Part shown: positions 17,306 to 25,510 of the stretch, piece after piece | Layout of the letters: the number at the start of each line of letters is the position of its first letter | Position numbering within the stretch: the first letter of the stretch is position 1 | Source: Paenibacillus sp. KS-LC4 | Lineage (GTDB): Bacteria; Bacillota; Bacilli; Paenibacillales; Paenibacillaceae | Assembly (NCBI RefSeq): GCF_036894955.1 | Contig: NZ_CP145905.1 | Coordinates: forward strand, 3,552,501 to 3,616,500 | DNA length: 64,000 nt | Reading direction: 5' to 3' | Made by a program: the position numbers and the translations under genes | Notes under the pieces: generated by a model | The model's input: the letters and a program-made list of their open reading frames with translations, nothing else | Told to the model about the DNA's origin: nothing | The model's database searches: none

Positions 17306-18257
17306 GGCTTTTCCCCTCCGTCATGTTCAAAAACAATTCTTCCAGTGTAGGAGCGGCTTTGTGCACCCCTTCTACGCTAATGCCCGCTGCCACGAGCCTC
17401 TTCACGGTACCTGCAATATCCTCCAGCGGCATCGTTGTCACGACGGCACCCGGCATGCTGGCAAGCACGCTTTCATCAATACGGTGCTCCTCCTCCGAGA
17501 CGATGGCTGCCTTGCCGCCTTGCAGCAGCAAAGCAATCCCTTGCTCCCGAGGCTCCAGCTGCCATAATACATACGTTCCAGCCTGCTGCACCAGCTCGTC
17601 CACCGAGCCAACGGCAAGCACTCGGCCTTTGTTGATAATGGCTACTCTATCGCACATCAGTTGAATTTCACTTAGCAAATGACTTGAAATAAACAGGCTG
17701 ATGCCTTCGCCGGCAAGCATTCGCACAAAAGCTCTCAGCTCCTTGATACCTAGAGGATCAAGCCCATTTGTCGGTTCATCAAGTATAAGCAGCTTCGGAC
17801 GTCCTAGCAACGCTTGGGCAATGCCTAAACGCTGCTTCATGCCGAGCGAGTATGTTTTGACTTTTTCATGAATACGCTCTGTCAAACTGACGATTTCAAC
17901 AACCTCGCTAATTCTCGCCTCATCCACATCATTAAGCATATTGGCAAAATACTGCAAATTGTCCCAGCCCGTCATAAATCCATACATTTCAGGGTTTTCT
18001 ACAATGCTCCCGATATGGCGAAGCGCCAGCTCCGGCTGCTTCTGGACATCATGCCCGCAAATTCGTATTTGCCCGGAGGTCGGCTTAATCAGATCGACCA
18101 GCATGCGAATCGTCGTCGTTTTGCCAGAGCCATTCGGCCCAAGGAAGCCAAAAATTTCACCCGCTCGCACCTCGAAGCTGACATCGTGAATAATTTGCTT
18201 GCCGCGAATTTTTTTGCTTAGATTTGTCACTTGCAGCACTACATTTGTCTGTTCCAT
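17298..18257 (-). CDS. ABC transporter ATP-binding protein (BcrA/NatA-like)
   Basis: A 319-residue ATPase with Walker A GPNGSGKTTT near residue 42, signature YSLGMKQRLGIAQALL near 140, and Walker B LLILDEPTNGLDPLG near 163. A C-terminal domain of about 90 residues is typical of the bacitracin/Na+ (BcrA/NatA) ABC-2 group. AAGGAG sits before ATG 18257. The downstream permease overlaps it by 8 bases, and an SGNH hydrolase gene lies 14 bases upstream in the same direction, suggesting a three-gene unit. Confidence 0.92.
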   Translation of the reverse strand: MEQTNVVLQVTNLSKKIRGKQIIHDVSFEVRAGEIFGFLGPNGSGKTTTIRMLVDLIKPTSGQIRICGHDVQKQPELALRHIGSIVENPEMYGFMTGWDNLQYFANMLNDVDEARISEVVEIVSLTERIHEKVKTYSLGMKQRLGIAQALLGRPKLLILDEPTNGLDPLGIKELRAFVRMLAGEGISLFISSHLLSEIQLMCDRVAIINKGRVLAVGSVDELVQQAGTYVLWQLEPREQGIALLLQGGKAAIVSEEEHRIDESVLASMPGAVVTTMPLEDIAGTVKRLVAAGISVEGVHKAAPTLEELFLNMTEGKSLA

Positions 18258-18271
18258 AGCGACTCCTTCTG

Positions 18272-19084
18272 CTACAACGCCTGCACGAACCGCTGCGCAA
18301 TTTGTTTGTAACCTTCATGATTCGGGTGAAAATGATCGGAGGACAAGTAGCTGCCAATCCGTTCCTCAAATAAATCAAATGTCGGTACCATCGTCATATT
18401 CGAATAGCCGTGCAGCATTTCATAAGCTCGTTCATTCCACTTCTGCACCTGCAAGCTGCCATCCCGCAGCTCTTTCACATCAAAAAACGGATTATAGAGG
18501 CCCATATAAATGACGCGGGCGTCCGGATTAATCCTGTGCAGCTCCGACAGGACATCATTCAGCCGCTTCAAGCCCTCCTCAAGCCCCTTCTCTACCTGCT
18601 CCAGCGACATGCTTTGATCGGCTCCGGCAGAAGTGTTGGACTCACCAGCTCCCTGAAGCGATTGAAACAGGTCATTGCCGCCAATCGTCAGCAAAATGAC
18701 ATTGGCCTGCTGAAGCGCATAGGCAATGCCCTTATCCGTCTTTAAATTTTCTGCTAGCTGGTCGGCTCTCAGGCCGCTAATGCCCAAATTGTTGACGAGC
18801 TCCGCTTGCTTGTCCGGTTCAGCAGCCAAGCTATCTACGACCTGCTTAACATAGCCCCCGCCTGTAGAATCACCAACACCCTTGGTCAGAGAATCGCCAA
18901 TCGCTACAATGCGAAGCTGATTTTTCTCAGGCGTCTGGTCTGGAAGCACCGTACCCTGCGGCTGTGCGGAAACAGAGGGAAACAACTGATCCTTAATCGA
19001 ATAACCAATGCCTGCAAGCATTAATATCGTGATTAACAGGGAGCAGCTTCCAATTATAATGCCTAATCTTTGAGATGAACGCAT
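18272..19084 (-). CDS. SGNH/GDSL-family hydrolase, membrane-anchored
   Basis: A 270-residue secreted or anchored esterase-like protein. An N-terminal hydrophobic helix (about 8-30) precedes the SGNH domain. The blocks are AIGDSLTKGVGD (nucleophile Ser), the Gly in NNLGISGLRADQL, TIGGNDLF, and SSDHFHPNHEGY (catalytic Asp/His). It resembles Bacillus YpmR-type lipases/acylhydrolases. AAGGAG lies 11 bases before ATG 19084. It is the first gene of the unit with the ABC transporter. The substrate, possibly an acylated envelope polymer or lipid, is not known. Confidence 0.88.
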   Translation of the reverse strand: MRSSQRLGIIIGSCSLLITILMLAGIGYSIKDQLFPSVSAQPQGTVLPDQTPEKNQLRIVAIGDSLTKGVGDSTGGGYVKQVVDSLAAEPDKQAELVNNLGISGLRADQLAENLKTDKGIAYALQQANVILLTIGGNDLFQSLQGAGESNTSAGADQSMSLEQVEKGLEEGLKRLNDVLSELHRINPDARVIYMGLYNPFFDVKELRDGSLQVQKWNERAYEMLHGYSNMTMVPTFDLFEERIGSYLSSDHFHPNHEGYKQIAQRFVQAL

Positions 19085-19226
19085 CGCTTGTTTCTCTCCT
19101 TTTCACAATCATTTACAAATGATGGGCGATGTATAAGTTTTTCGCGCCAATGGTCGTACACACAAGCCATTTTCAACCTTGATTCATATTCATACGTTAA
19201 CCATAAAAAAGAAAAGGACTGTGATT

Positions 19227-19955
19227 ATGAGCAATAATACACCAAAAGAGATGTATTTGGAAATGTTGAAAAAAGCAATATTATTTGAAATTTGGCTGGA
19301 GCATGAGCCTGGCGCGACGAAGGAAAATCGCTTGCAAGGTCTTGATTGGCCTCTCATTGCACATAGTATGATTGGACGTATTCGCATGAATCATCTGCAT
19401 CAGCTTATGAATGCCGTCATTACCAACAACATCGAGGGCGATTTTATTGAAACCGGCGTATGGCGCGGCGGGACCTGTATTTTCATGCGCGGCTTCCTGA
19501 AGGTGCACGGCATAACGAACCGGAAAGTCATCGTCGCCGATTCCTTTGAAGGACTGCCCAAACCGGAGGCTCGCTGTCCCATTGACGAAACCTCGAAATT
19601 TCATGAACAGGACTTTTTACGCGTTTCCCTGCCCGAAGTCGTCAGCAATTTTCAAAAATACGATTTGTATGACAATGGCATAATCTTTCTTAAAGGCTGG
19701 TTCAAGGATACGCTGCCGTCGGCGCCAACGAATAAAATAGCAATTGCCCGCCTCGATGGCGACATGTATTCCTCGACAATGGATGCGCTGACCCATCTGT
19801 ATCCCAAAGTAACCATCGGAGGCTTTATCGTCATTGACGATTATTCCATCGGCTATTGCTCCGCAGCTGTAACCGATTTCCGCAACGCCCATCATATTAC
19901 CGATCCGCTCGTCACAATAGATTCTACAGGCGTGTATTGGAAAAAAACAAAGTAG
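19227..19955 (+). CDS. TylF/MycF-family O-methyltransferase
   Basis: A 242-residue SAM-dependent, metal-dependent methyltransferase of the macrocin O-methyltransferase (TylF) family. The signature is GDFIETGVWRGGTCIFMRGF near residue 72. It is followed by VADSFEGLPKPE, the metal/catalytic block RLDGDMYSSTMDALTHLYPK, and GGFIVIDDYS. ATG 19227 follows AAAGGA. These enzymes methylate sugar hydroxyls in macrolides and some surface glycans. No biosynthetic cluster accompanies it here, so it is an orphan whose substrate cannot be named. It is immediately followed by a 255-base array of palindromic repeats, consistent with a site prone to insertion. Confidence 0.9.
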   Translation: MSNNTPKEMYLEMLKKAILFEIWLEHEPGATKENRLQGLDWPLIAHSMIGRIRMNHLHQLMNAVITNNIEGDFIETGVWRGGTCIFMRGFLKVHGITNRKVIVADSFEGLPKPEARCPIDETSKFHEQDFLRVSLPEVVSNFQKYDLYDNGIIFLKGWFKDTLPSAPTNKIAIARLDGDMYSSTMDALTHLYPKVTIGGFIVIDDYSIGYCSAAVTDFRNAHHITDPLVTIDSTGVYWKKTK

Positions 19956-19958
19956 GGC

Positions 19959-20213
19959 AAGGTGAAACGGCTATTGCCGACCTTTGGCGGCAAGGCGCGT
20001 TTCAATCCGAGAAATATAAGCCTAATGATAAGTGGGAAACTTGTAAATGCTTATATTTCAAGCAAAAACGACTTCGTAGCCCTTCTAGGGCGAACGAAGA
20101 GCTTTGACGGAGAATTCTAAGTGAATATAAGAATAAAACTTATACAGTCTTAGAATTCAAGGTGAAACGGCTATTGCCGACCTTGGCGGCAAGGCGCGTT
20201 TCAATCCGAGAAA
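19959..20213 (+). repeat. Compound array of dispersed palindromic repeats (A-B-A'-B'-A)
   Basis: Unit A (19959-20009) starts AAGGTGAAACGGCTATTGCC and is an imperfect palindrome ending in GCGTTTCAATCCGAG. It recurs almost unchanged at 20159-20213. Unit B (about 20009-20059) is a hairpin GAAATATAAGC...GCTTATATTTC. Between them lie variants A' (20060-20106; AAGCAAAAACGACTTCGT...GAAGAGCTTTG) and B' (20112-20158; GAATTCTAAG...CTTAGAATTC). Related units occur at 32886-33023, 33609-33712, 49706-49806 and 63538-63640, all in the same orientation. No coding content is credible. This fills the gap between the TylF-like gene and purT. Confidence 0.85.
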
Positions 20214-20259
20214 GAAGGGCTGCTGCGCCCATACGATAACTGGACGCGGCAGCCCTTCT
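20213..20259 (-). terminator. Probable terminator of purT
   Basis: An inverted repeat AGAAGGGCTGC/GCAGCCCTTCT (20213-20223 and 20249-20259) lies just after the purT stop. On the minus strand it is followed by TTTCTC. The T-run is short, so strength is moderate. Its distal arm abuts the last copy of repeat unit A. Confidence 0.6.
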
Positions 20260-20264
20260 GCATT

Positions 20265-21446
20265 TTATTCTCCGTATGTGACGTGCAGCAGCTCCGCCGC
20301 TTGCCGCGCCGTTTCACGTGCTTGCTCCACATCTGCAGCCGTGCTGAGCGCAACAGCCATCCGGCGCCCAACCTTCGTCTCCGGCTTGCCAAATATACGC
20401 ACCTGCGTATGCGGCAGCGCCAGCGCTTCCTTCACACCGCCAATACGGAACTCGCTGCTTTCGCGATCCGCTTTGAGCGTGTGAGAAGCACCTGGAGACA
20501 GCAATCTAATCGTTGGAATCGGGAAGCCTAATATAGCGCGAACATGCAACGCAAACTCCGATAAATCCTGCGTTGCCATCGTAACCATACCTGTATCATG
20601 AGGACGCGGAGAAACCTCGCTAAACAGCACGCCATCCTTTGTTAGGAACAATTCAACGCCGTAGAGGCCGTAGCCGCCCAGCTCTTCCGTCACCTTGCGG
20701 GCAATTTCCTCTGCCTGCTCGATTTGCTTCACGCTCATGGCATGAGGCTGCCACGATTCGATGTAATCGCCATCCTTCTGCACATGACCAATCGGCGCAC
20801 AGAAGCTTGTCCCTGATACAGAGCGAATCGTAAGCAGCGTAATTTCCGATTCAAACGTAATAAAGCCCTCAACGATAATCCGCTGCTTCTTCGCACGACC
20901 GCCTTCCATGGCATAGTTCCAGCAGGCTTCAATTTCTGCCTCGCTGCGGCAGACGCTTTGCCCTTTGCCAGATGAGCTCATAATTGGCTTAATTACACAT
21001 GGAAAACCTAGCGCTGCTGTCGCTTCACGCAGCTCCTCCAGCGTATCGGCAAAACGGTAGGCGGCCGTCGGCAGGCCAAGCTGCTCGGCAGCAAGGCGGC
21101 GAATGCCTTCCCGGTCCATCGTCAGCCATGCAGCCCGAGCTGTTGGAATGACGCGGAAGCCCTCCTGTTCAAGCTCCAGCAGCGTTTCGGTTGCAATCGC
21201 TTCAATTTCCGGCACAATATAGTCTGGGCGTTCCTCTTCAATGATACGTCTAAGTGCTGCTCCATCCAGCATATCAACCACATAAGAGCGATGAGCAACC
21301 TGCATCGCCGGCGCGTTCTCATAGCGATCAACTGCAATCGTCTCAGCTCCGAGCCGCTGCGCCTCAAGCGCAACCTCCTTGCCAAGCTCTCCTGATCCCA
21401 ACAGCATTAGCTTACGCGAAGCCCCGGACAATGGTGATCCATACAT
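20265..21446 (-). CDS. purT: Formate-dependent phosphoribosylglycinamide formyltransferase
   Basis: An ATP-grasp enzyme of 393 residues that makes formyl-GAR from GAR, formate and ATP in purine synthesis, an alternative to folate-dependent PurN. Visible blocks are [20 protein letters not shown] at the N-terminus, [13 protein letters not shown] (ATP binding), [20 protein letters not shown], and [10 protein letters not shown] near the end. ATG 21446 is chosen because AGGAGG lies 11 bases upstream; the open frame extends 40 codons further but that part has no family similarity. It stands alone, away from any pur operon, and the 145-base upstream region shows no clear purine riboswitch. Confidence 0.94.
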   Translation of the reverse strand: MYGSPLSGASRKLMLLGSGELGKEVALEAQRLGAETIAVDRYENAPAMQVAHRSYVVDMLDGAALRRIIEEERPDYIVPEIEAIATETLLELEQEGFRVIPTARAAWLTMDREGIRRLAAEQLGLPTAAYRFADTLEELREATAALGFPCVIKPIMSSSGKGQSVCRSEAEIEACWNYAMEGGRAKKQRIIVEGFITFESEITLLTIRSVSGTSFCAPIGHVQKDGDYIESWQPHAMSVKQIEQAEEIARKVTEELGGYGLYGVELFLTKDGVLFSEVSPRPHDTGMVTMATQDLSEFALHVRAILGFPIPTIRLLSPGASHTLKADRESSEFRIGGVKEALALPHTQVRIFGKPETKVGRRMAVALSTAADVEQARETARQAAELLHVTYGE

Positions 21447-21591
21447 AATAAAAAGAACCTCCTGGAAGCAAACCGGATAATTGTCGGCGGCTGCCCCTTC
21501 AGGGCAACGATTCCGATTCCGAATTGTTTTTTCTTCCATTGTGGAGGTTCCTGCAGTAAAAATCAAGACCTTGACCGCGCTTCGATTCGAC

Positions 21592-23421
21592 TTAAGCTGA
21601 CAAGAAGCGATATTGGGCTTCTATCAGTCCATTGTATACGCCCTTTTTGGCTATAAGCGTTTCATGCTTGCCCTGCTCGACGATGCGGCCGTGATCCAGC
21701 ACGATAATTTCATCGGCATTGCGAATCGTTGACAGACGATGGGCAATCATGAAGGAGGTCCGTCCAGCAAGCAGCGTCTTAAGTGCCTCCTGAATTTTCA
21801 GCTCCGTATCGGTATCAATGCTTGCTGTCGCTTCATCGAGAATGAGAATGCGCGGATTGGCGAGCAAGGCTCTGGCAAAGGAGAGCAGCTGGCGCTGACC
21901 CATCGACAAAATGTTGCCGCGCTCCTCTACTTCCGTATCATAGCCATCCGGCAAATTCATAATGAAATCATGGGCATGTACCGCTTTAGCTGCTTCCACA
22001 ATATCTGCATCCGCTGCATCCAGCTTGCCATAACGAATATTGTCGCGGATCGTGCCCGAAAATATGAACGTGTCCTGCATCACGATGCCTACCTGGGAGC
22101 GCAAGCTTTCGATTGTGACATCGCGAATATCCTTCCCGTCAATTTTCACGCTGCCGCTAACTGGATCGTAAAATCGGCAAAGCAGATTGATGATCGTGCT
22201 TTTGCCCGAGCCTGTATGTCCAACGAGAGCGATGGATTGACCAGCCTTTGCCTCCAGACTAATGCCCTTGAGCGCTTGGCGTCCTTTTTCATATTCAAAA
22301 ATAATGTTGTCAAACACAACGTCGCCGCGAATATTCGGCAGCGCCTTCGCTGCATTCTTTTCGCTTACGTTTGGCTCCTCATCAATAAATTCAAAAATTC
22401 GCTCGGAGGATGCCATCGCAATCAGAAGCTGGGAGTACATTTGGCCGAGCCGATTAATCGGGTCCCAGAAGTTGCCGATATAGTTGGCAAAGCCGACGAG
22501 CAAGCCGATTGTAATCGCGCCTTGTTGAATCAAATGTGCGCCATACCAGAACAAAATAAAGGTACCGAGCGCTGAGGTGATTTCAATGACTGGACCAAAC
22601 GCTTGGTTGAGCGCCGATGCTTTATTCCATGATTTCACATTTACCGTATTCATATAGTCGAAAAAACGCATATTGTCTTTTTCCTGAACATAAGCTTGCG
22701 TTACTTTCATCCCCTGAATGCTTTCGTTCAAGTGAGCATTAATGCGTGATTGCTTCATCCGAACGTCCTGCCAGGCAAAGCGAATCCGTTTGCGCAGCGC
22801 AGTCGAAACGATAAACATCAGCGGCACCGTCACCATAATGGCAAGCCCCAGCTTGAAGTTCCAGACCAGCAAAATGACAACGATTCCGAGCAACTGCACG
22901 CAGTCCATCAGCAAATTGACGACACCGTTCGTGAACAAGTCCTGAAGGGCGTTTACATCATTCGTAATCCGCACAAGCACGGAGCCTGCCGGACGCTTGT
23001 CGAAGAAGCGGAAGCTGAGCTTCTGGATATGCTTGAATAGATCATGGCGCAGATCATAAATAACCTTTTGTCCAATAATGTTTGTATATTTGATTCGGTA
23101 GCTGTTGGCAGCCCATTGGATGACATACAGCAGCAGCATCAGGCCCGCGTAAAGGTAAAGCTTGGGCATGCTTGCCGCGCCTTCCGCTGGCTGAATCGCC
23201 TCGTCAATCGCGAGGATGACGAGTGCCGGAGTCGCCAGGCGTGTCAATGTACCAACAAACATCATGAAAATGGCTGGAATCAGCTGACGCTTGTAAGGCT
23301 TCATGTATACAAACAGTCTGCTCACCTGCGCCCAGTTAAACGGCTTCTCGATGGCATCATCATCTTTGTAAATAAATCGTTCCTTCTTATCATATTTATC
23401 TGTCCCGGATGTACTGCTCAT
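21592..23421 (-). CDS. ABC exporter half-transporter (catalytically canonical subunit)
   Basis: A 609-residue fusion of a six-helix membrane domain (about 30-330) and an ATPase (about 365-600). Walker A is GHTGSGKST, the signature is LSMGQRQLL, and Walker B is [13 protein letters not shown] with the catalytic Glu. An H-loop (IAHRLST) is present. Its ATG overlaps the stop of the upstream half-transporter gene (TAATG), so the two are made together and very likely form a heterodimer of the BmrCD/YfiBC/YheHI multidrug exporter type. Note LSMGQ in place of LSGGQ. A ribosome site AAGGAGGGGG lies inside the preceding gene. Substrate unknown; multidrug export is a family-level guess. Confidence 0.9.
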   Translation of the reverse strand: MSSTSGTDKYDKKERFIYKDDDAIEKPFNWAQVSRLFVYMKPYKRQLIPAIFMMFVGTLTRLATPALVILAIDEAIQPAEGAASMPKLYLYAGLMLLLYVIQWAANSYRIKYTNIIGQKVIYDLRHDLFKHIQKLSFRFFDKRPAGSVLVRITNDVNALQDLFTNGVVNLLMDCVQLLGIVVILLVWNFKLGLAIMVTVPLMFIVSTALRKRIRFAWQDVRMKQSRINAHLNESIQGMKVTQAYVQEKDNMRFFDYMNTVNVKSWNKASALNQAFGPVIEITSALGTFILFWYGAHLIQQGAITIGLLVGFANYIGNFWDPINRLGQMYSQLLIAMASSERIFEFIDEEPNVSEKNAAKALPNIRGDVVFDNIIFEYEKGRQALKGISLEAKAGQSIALVGHTGSGKSTIINLLCRFYDPVSGSVKIDGKDIRDVTIESLRSQVGIVMQDTFIFSGTIRDNIRYGKLDAADADIVEAAKAVHAHDFIMNLPDGYDTEVEERGNILSMGQRQLLSFARALLANPRILILDEATASIDTDTELKIQEALKTLLAGRTSFMIAHRLSTIRNADEIIVLDHGRIVEQGKHETLIAKKGVYNGLIEAQYRFLSA

Positions 23422-25202
23422 TAGAACGCCCCCTCCTTCCGCTGCACGTCCGCCTGCTGAAGCTCTTCGAGCGGGAAGTCGGCGTATTGAATTTTGTAAG
23501 TATCGCGATACGGGCCGTGCTGTGCCAACAGCTGCTGATGCGTGCCGCGCTGCACGACTACGCCTTGATCCAGAACGATAATTTCATCCGCATGGCGCAG
23601 CGAGGAAATACGGTGGGCAATAATGAAAGTCGTGCGCCCCGCCATGAGCTCCTTGAAGCCCGCCTGAATTTCATGCTCCGTCTCCATATCTACAGCGCTC
23701 GTCGCATCATCAAGAATGAGAATATGCGGATTTTTAATGAGGGCGCGGGCAATCGCGATTCGCTGCTTCTGTCCGCCAGACAGCCCCATTCCTCTTTCAC
23801 CGACAATGGTGTCATAGCCTTCTGGCATTTCCATAATAAAGTCATGTGCCTTCGCCAGCTTCGCAGCGCGTTCAATCTGCTCATCCGTTACGTCCTGCAT
23901 GCCGTAAGCCAGATTGGTGCGGATGGAAGCGGAGAACAGAAACGTTTCCTGAAAAACGGGAGCCATCTGTCTGCGGAGACTGGACACGTCAATGTCGCGA
24001 ATATCCATGCCATCAAGCGTAATGCTGCCCTCTTTCACATTGTAGGCGCGCATGAGGAGCTGGATGACCGTCGATTTTCCAGAGCCTGTAGCTCCCAGAA
24101 AACCAATGACCGAGCCTGCCGGCGCATCAATAGAGAGATTGCTTAACGCCGGAGCCTTATCAGGATATTGAAAGGTTACATCGTTGAAGCGGACATGCCC
24201 TTTAACCAATTGATCGTCCAGCACAATAGCATGCTCAAGGTTTTTCACATGGACATGCTCATTCAGCAGATTCAGCACCCGCTCGCCGGAGGCTTTGGAT
24301 TGCGTATAGTTGTTAATATGGAACCCAATGCCCCACATGGGGCCGATAATGTACCAAGTTAAGCTGAAAAAGGCCACCAGCTCGCCTAGCTTGAGCTCTC
24401 CTCTAATGACGAGCATTCCGCCTGCTAGAAGCAGAATGACTGCGCTTATGTTGGCGCACAACTCCATAATAGGGAAATAATGCGCCCATATTTTCGCTGC
24501 ACCGATCTGGTTCGTCTGATAGGCTTCGTTTTTCACTGAAAATTTGTTCACTTCATGCGGCTCGCGGGCAAAGGATTTCACCGTGCGAACACCCGTAATG
24601 TTTTCTTGCACGGCTGTCGTCAGGCTGCTGAGCGCGCGGCGCATTTCCTGAAAGGCCGGGTGGATTTTGCGCTCGAAGCGCAAAGCTGTAAACACCAGCA
24701 GCGGGATCGTAACCAAGGTAATGAGTGTCAGCTGCCAGTGGATGGACAGCATCATCGCTCCGCCAAACACGACCATCAGCACTACGTTCAAAATTTGGGC
24801 GAAGCCAAAGCCGATAAAATTGCGGATCGCTTCCAAATCCGCGGTCAAGCGCGACATGAGATCGCCTGTTTTCGCTTTGTCATAATATTGAAAAGATAGC
24901 GATTGCAACTTGTCATAACAAGCATTGCGAAGTCTAAAAGCTACTCGGTTGCCGATCCTTCCCCCAAAAAAACCATGTAAAAATTGCATGAAGCCCTTTA
25001 ACGTCACAACCCCCACAACGGTTAGCGCTAACGCCGGCACCTTGCCATACTGCTCTTCTTTAATGACATCGTCGATTAAAATGCGAAGCAAATTCGGATA
25101 TACGAGTCCGAGCGCCGTCGCAAACATCAGGCAGACGATGGAGGTCAGAAGGAATTTTCGTTCGACCCAGTAAAATCGTTTCAGTTGCCTAAAGACGTCC
25201 AA
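23421..25202 (-). CDS. ABC exporter half-transporter (degenerate ATP site subunit)
   Basis: A half-transporter of about 593 residues with six membrane helices (about 15-310) and an ATPase domain. Walker A is GATGSGKST and the signature LSGGQKQR is intact. Walker B reads ILILDDATSAVDMETE, with Asp where the catalytic Glu should be. That substitution marks the degenerate site of heterodimeric exporters such as BmrC of BmrCD. The start is uncertain: TTG 25202 sits 11 bases after AGGGAG, while the open frame reaches ATG 25256 without a ribosome site. It is the first gene of a two-gene unit with the canonical subunit (TAATG overlap). Confidence 0.88.
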   Translation of the reverse strand: MDVFRQLKRFYWVERKFLLTSIVCLMFATALGLVYPNLLRILIDDVIKEEQYGKVPALALTVVGVVTLKGFMQFLHGFFGGRIGNRVAFRLRNACYDKLQSLSFQYYDKAKTGDLMSRLTADLEAIRNFIGFGFAQILNVVLMVVFGGAMMLSIHWQLTLITLVTIPLLVFTALRFERKIHPAFQEMRRALSSLTTAVQENITGVRTVKSFAREPHEVNKFSVKNEAYQTNQIGAAKIWAHYFPIMELCANISAVILLLAGGMLVIRGELKLGELVAFFSLTWYIIGPMWGIGFHINNYTQSKASGERVLNLLNEHVHVKNLEHAIVLDDQLVKGHVRFNDVTFQYPDKAPALSNLSIDAPAGSVIGFLGATGSGKSTVIQLLMRAYNVKEGSITLDGMDIRDIDVSSLRRQMAPVFQETFLFSASIRTNLAYGMQDVTDEQIERAAKLAKAHDFIMEMPEGYDTIVGERGMGLSGGQKQRIAIARALIKNPHILILDDATSAVDMETEHEIQAGFKELMAGRTTFIIAHRISSLRHADEIIVLDQGVVVQRGTHQQLLAQHGPYRDTYKIQYADFPLEELQQADVQRKEGAF

Positions 25203-25443
25203 GCAAATACCCACTCCCTGTTCTTTTTTGTAAGCATGAATGAATATTATCAGCATCCCATGACAGGAGCAATCTGAGTAAATTTCCGTATATTACATTT
25301 AAACAGCCGATTATGGCAATTTGGAAACACTAACTAACCTATGCTCAAGTATCGTCTTAAATCATCCCTAAAGTGTGGGTCTTACGCCATTTTTGCACAA
25401 AAACACACAAAACAAGCCCAAACAATTTCACTTGGCTTGGCCA
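25203..25443. other. Intergenic region upstream of the ABC exporter genes
   Basis: No gene is seen. On the minus strand a possible promoter is TTGCTC, 17 bases, TAATAT (around 25276-25248), about 45 bases before the exporter start. The rest shows no strong repeats or RNA motif. The far end is the T-run of the dynamin gene's terminator. Confidence 0.4.
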
Positions 25444-25488
25444 AATAAAAAATGCTTTCAGCAACTTTTATCAGTCGCTGAAAGCATT
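25444..25488 (-). terminator. Rho-independent terminator of the dynamin operon
   Basis: A perfect 12-bp stem AATGCTTTCAGC/GCTGAAAGCATT (25451-25462, 25477-25488) with a 14-base loop. On the minus strand it is followed by TTTTTTATTT. It begins 22 bases after the dynamin stop codon. Confidence 0.9.
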
Positions 25489-25510
25489 CAGATTATTATT
25501 AGATGAAAGC

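Noticed and set aside
19856..20107. Plus-strand frame of 83 codons running from the TylF-like gene into the repeats
   Set aside because: It overlaps the conserved end of the TylF-like protein in another frame and then reads through palindromic repeats. No ribosome site.
21447..21591. Possible PurR box (TTCCGAATTGT) upstream of purT
   Set aside because: Only one imperfect copy is seen, and PurR sites normally come as inverted pairs. Not enough to report.
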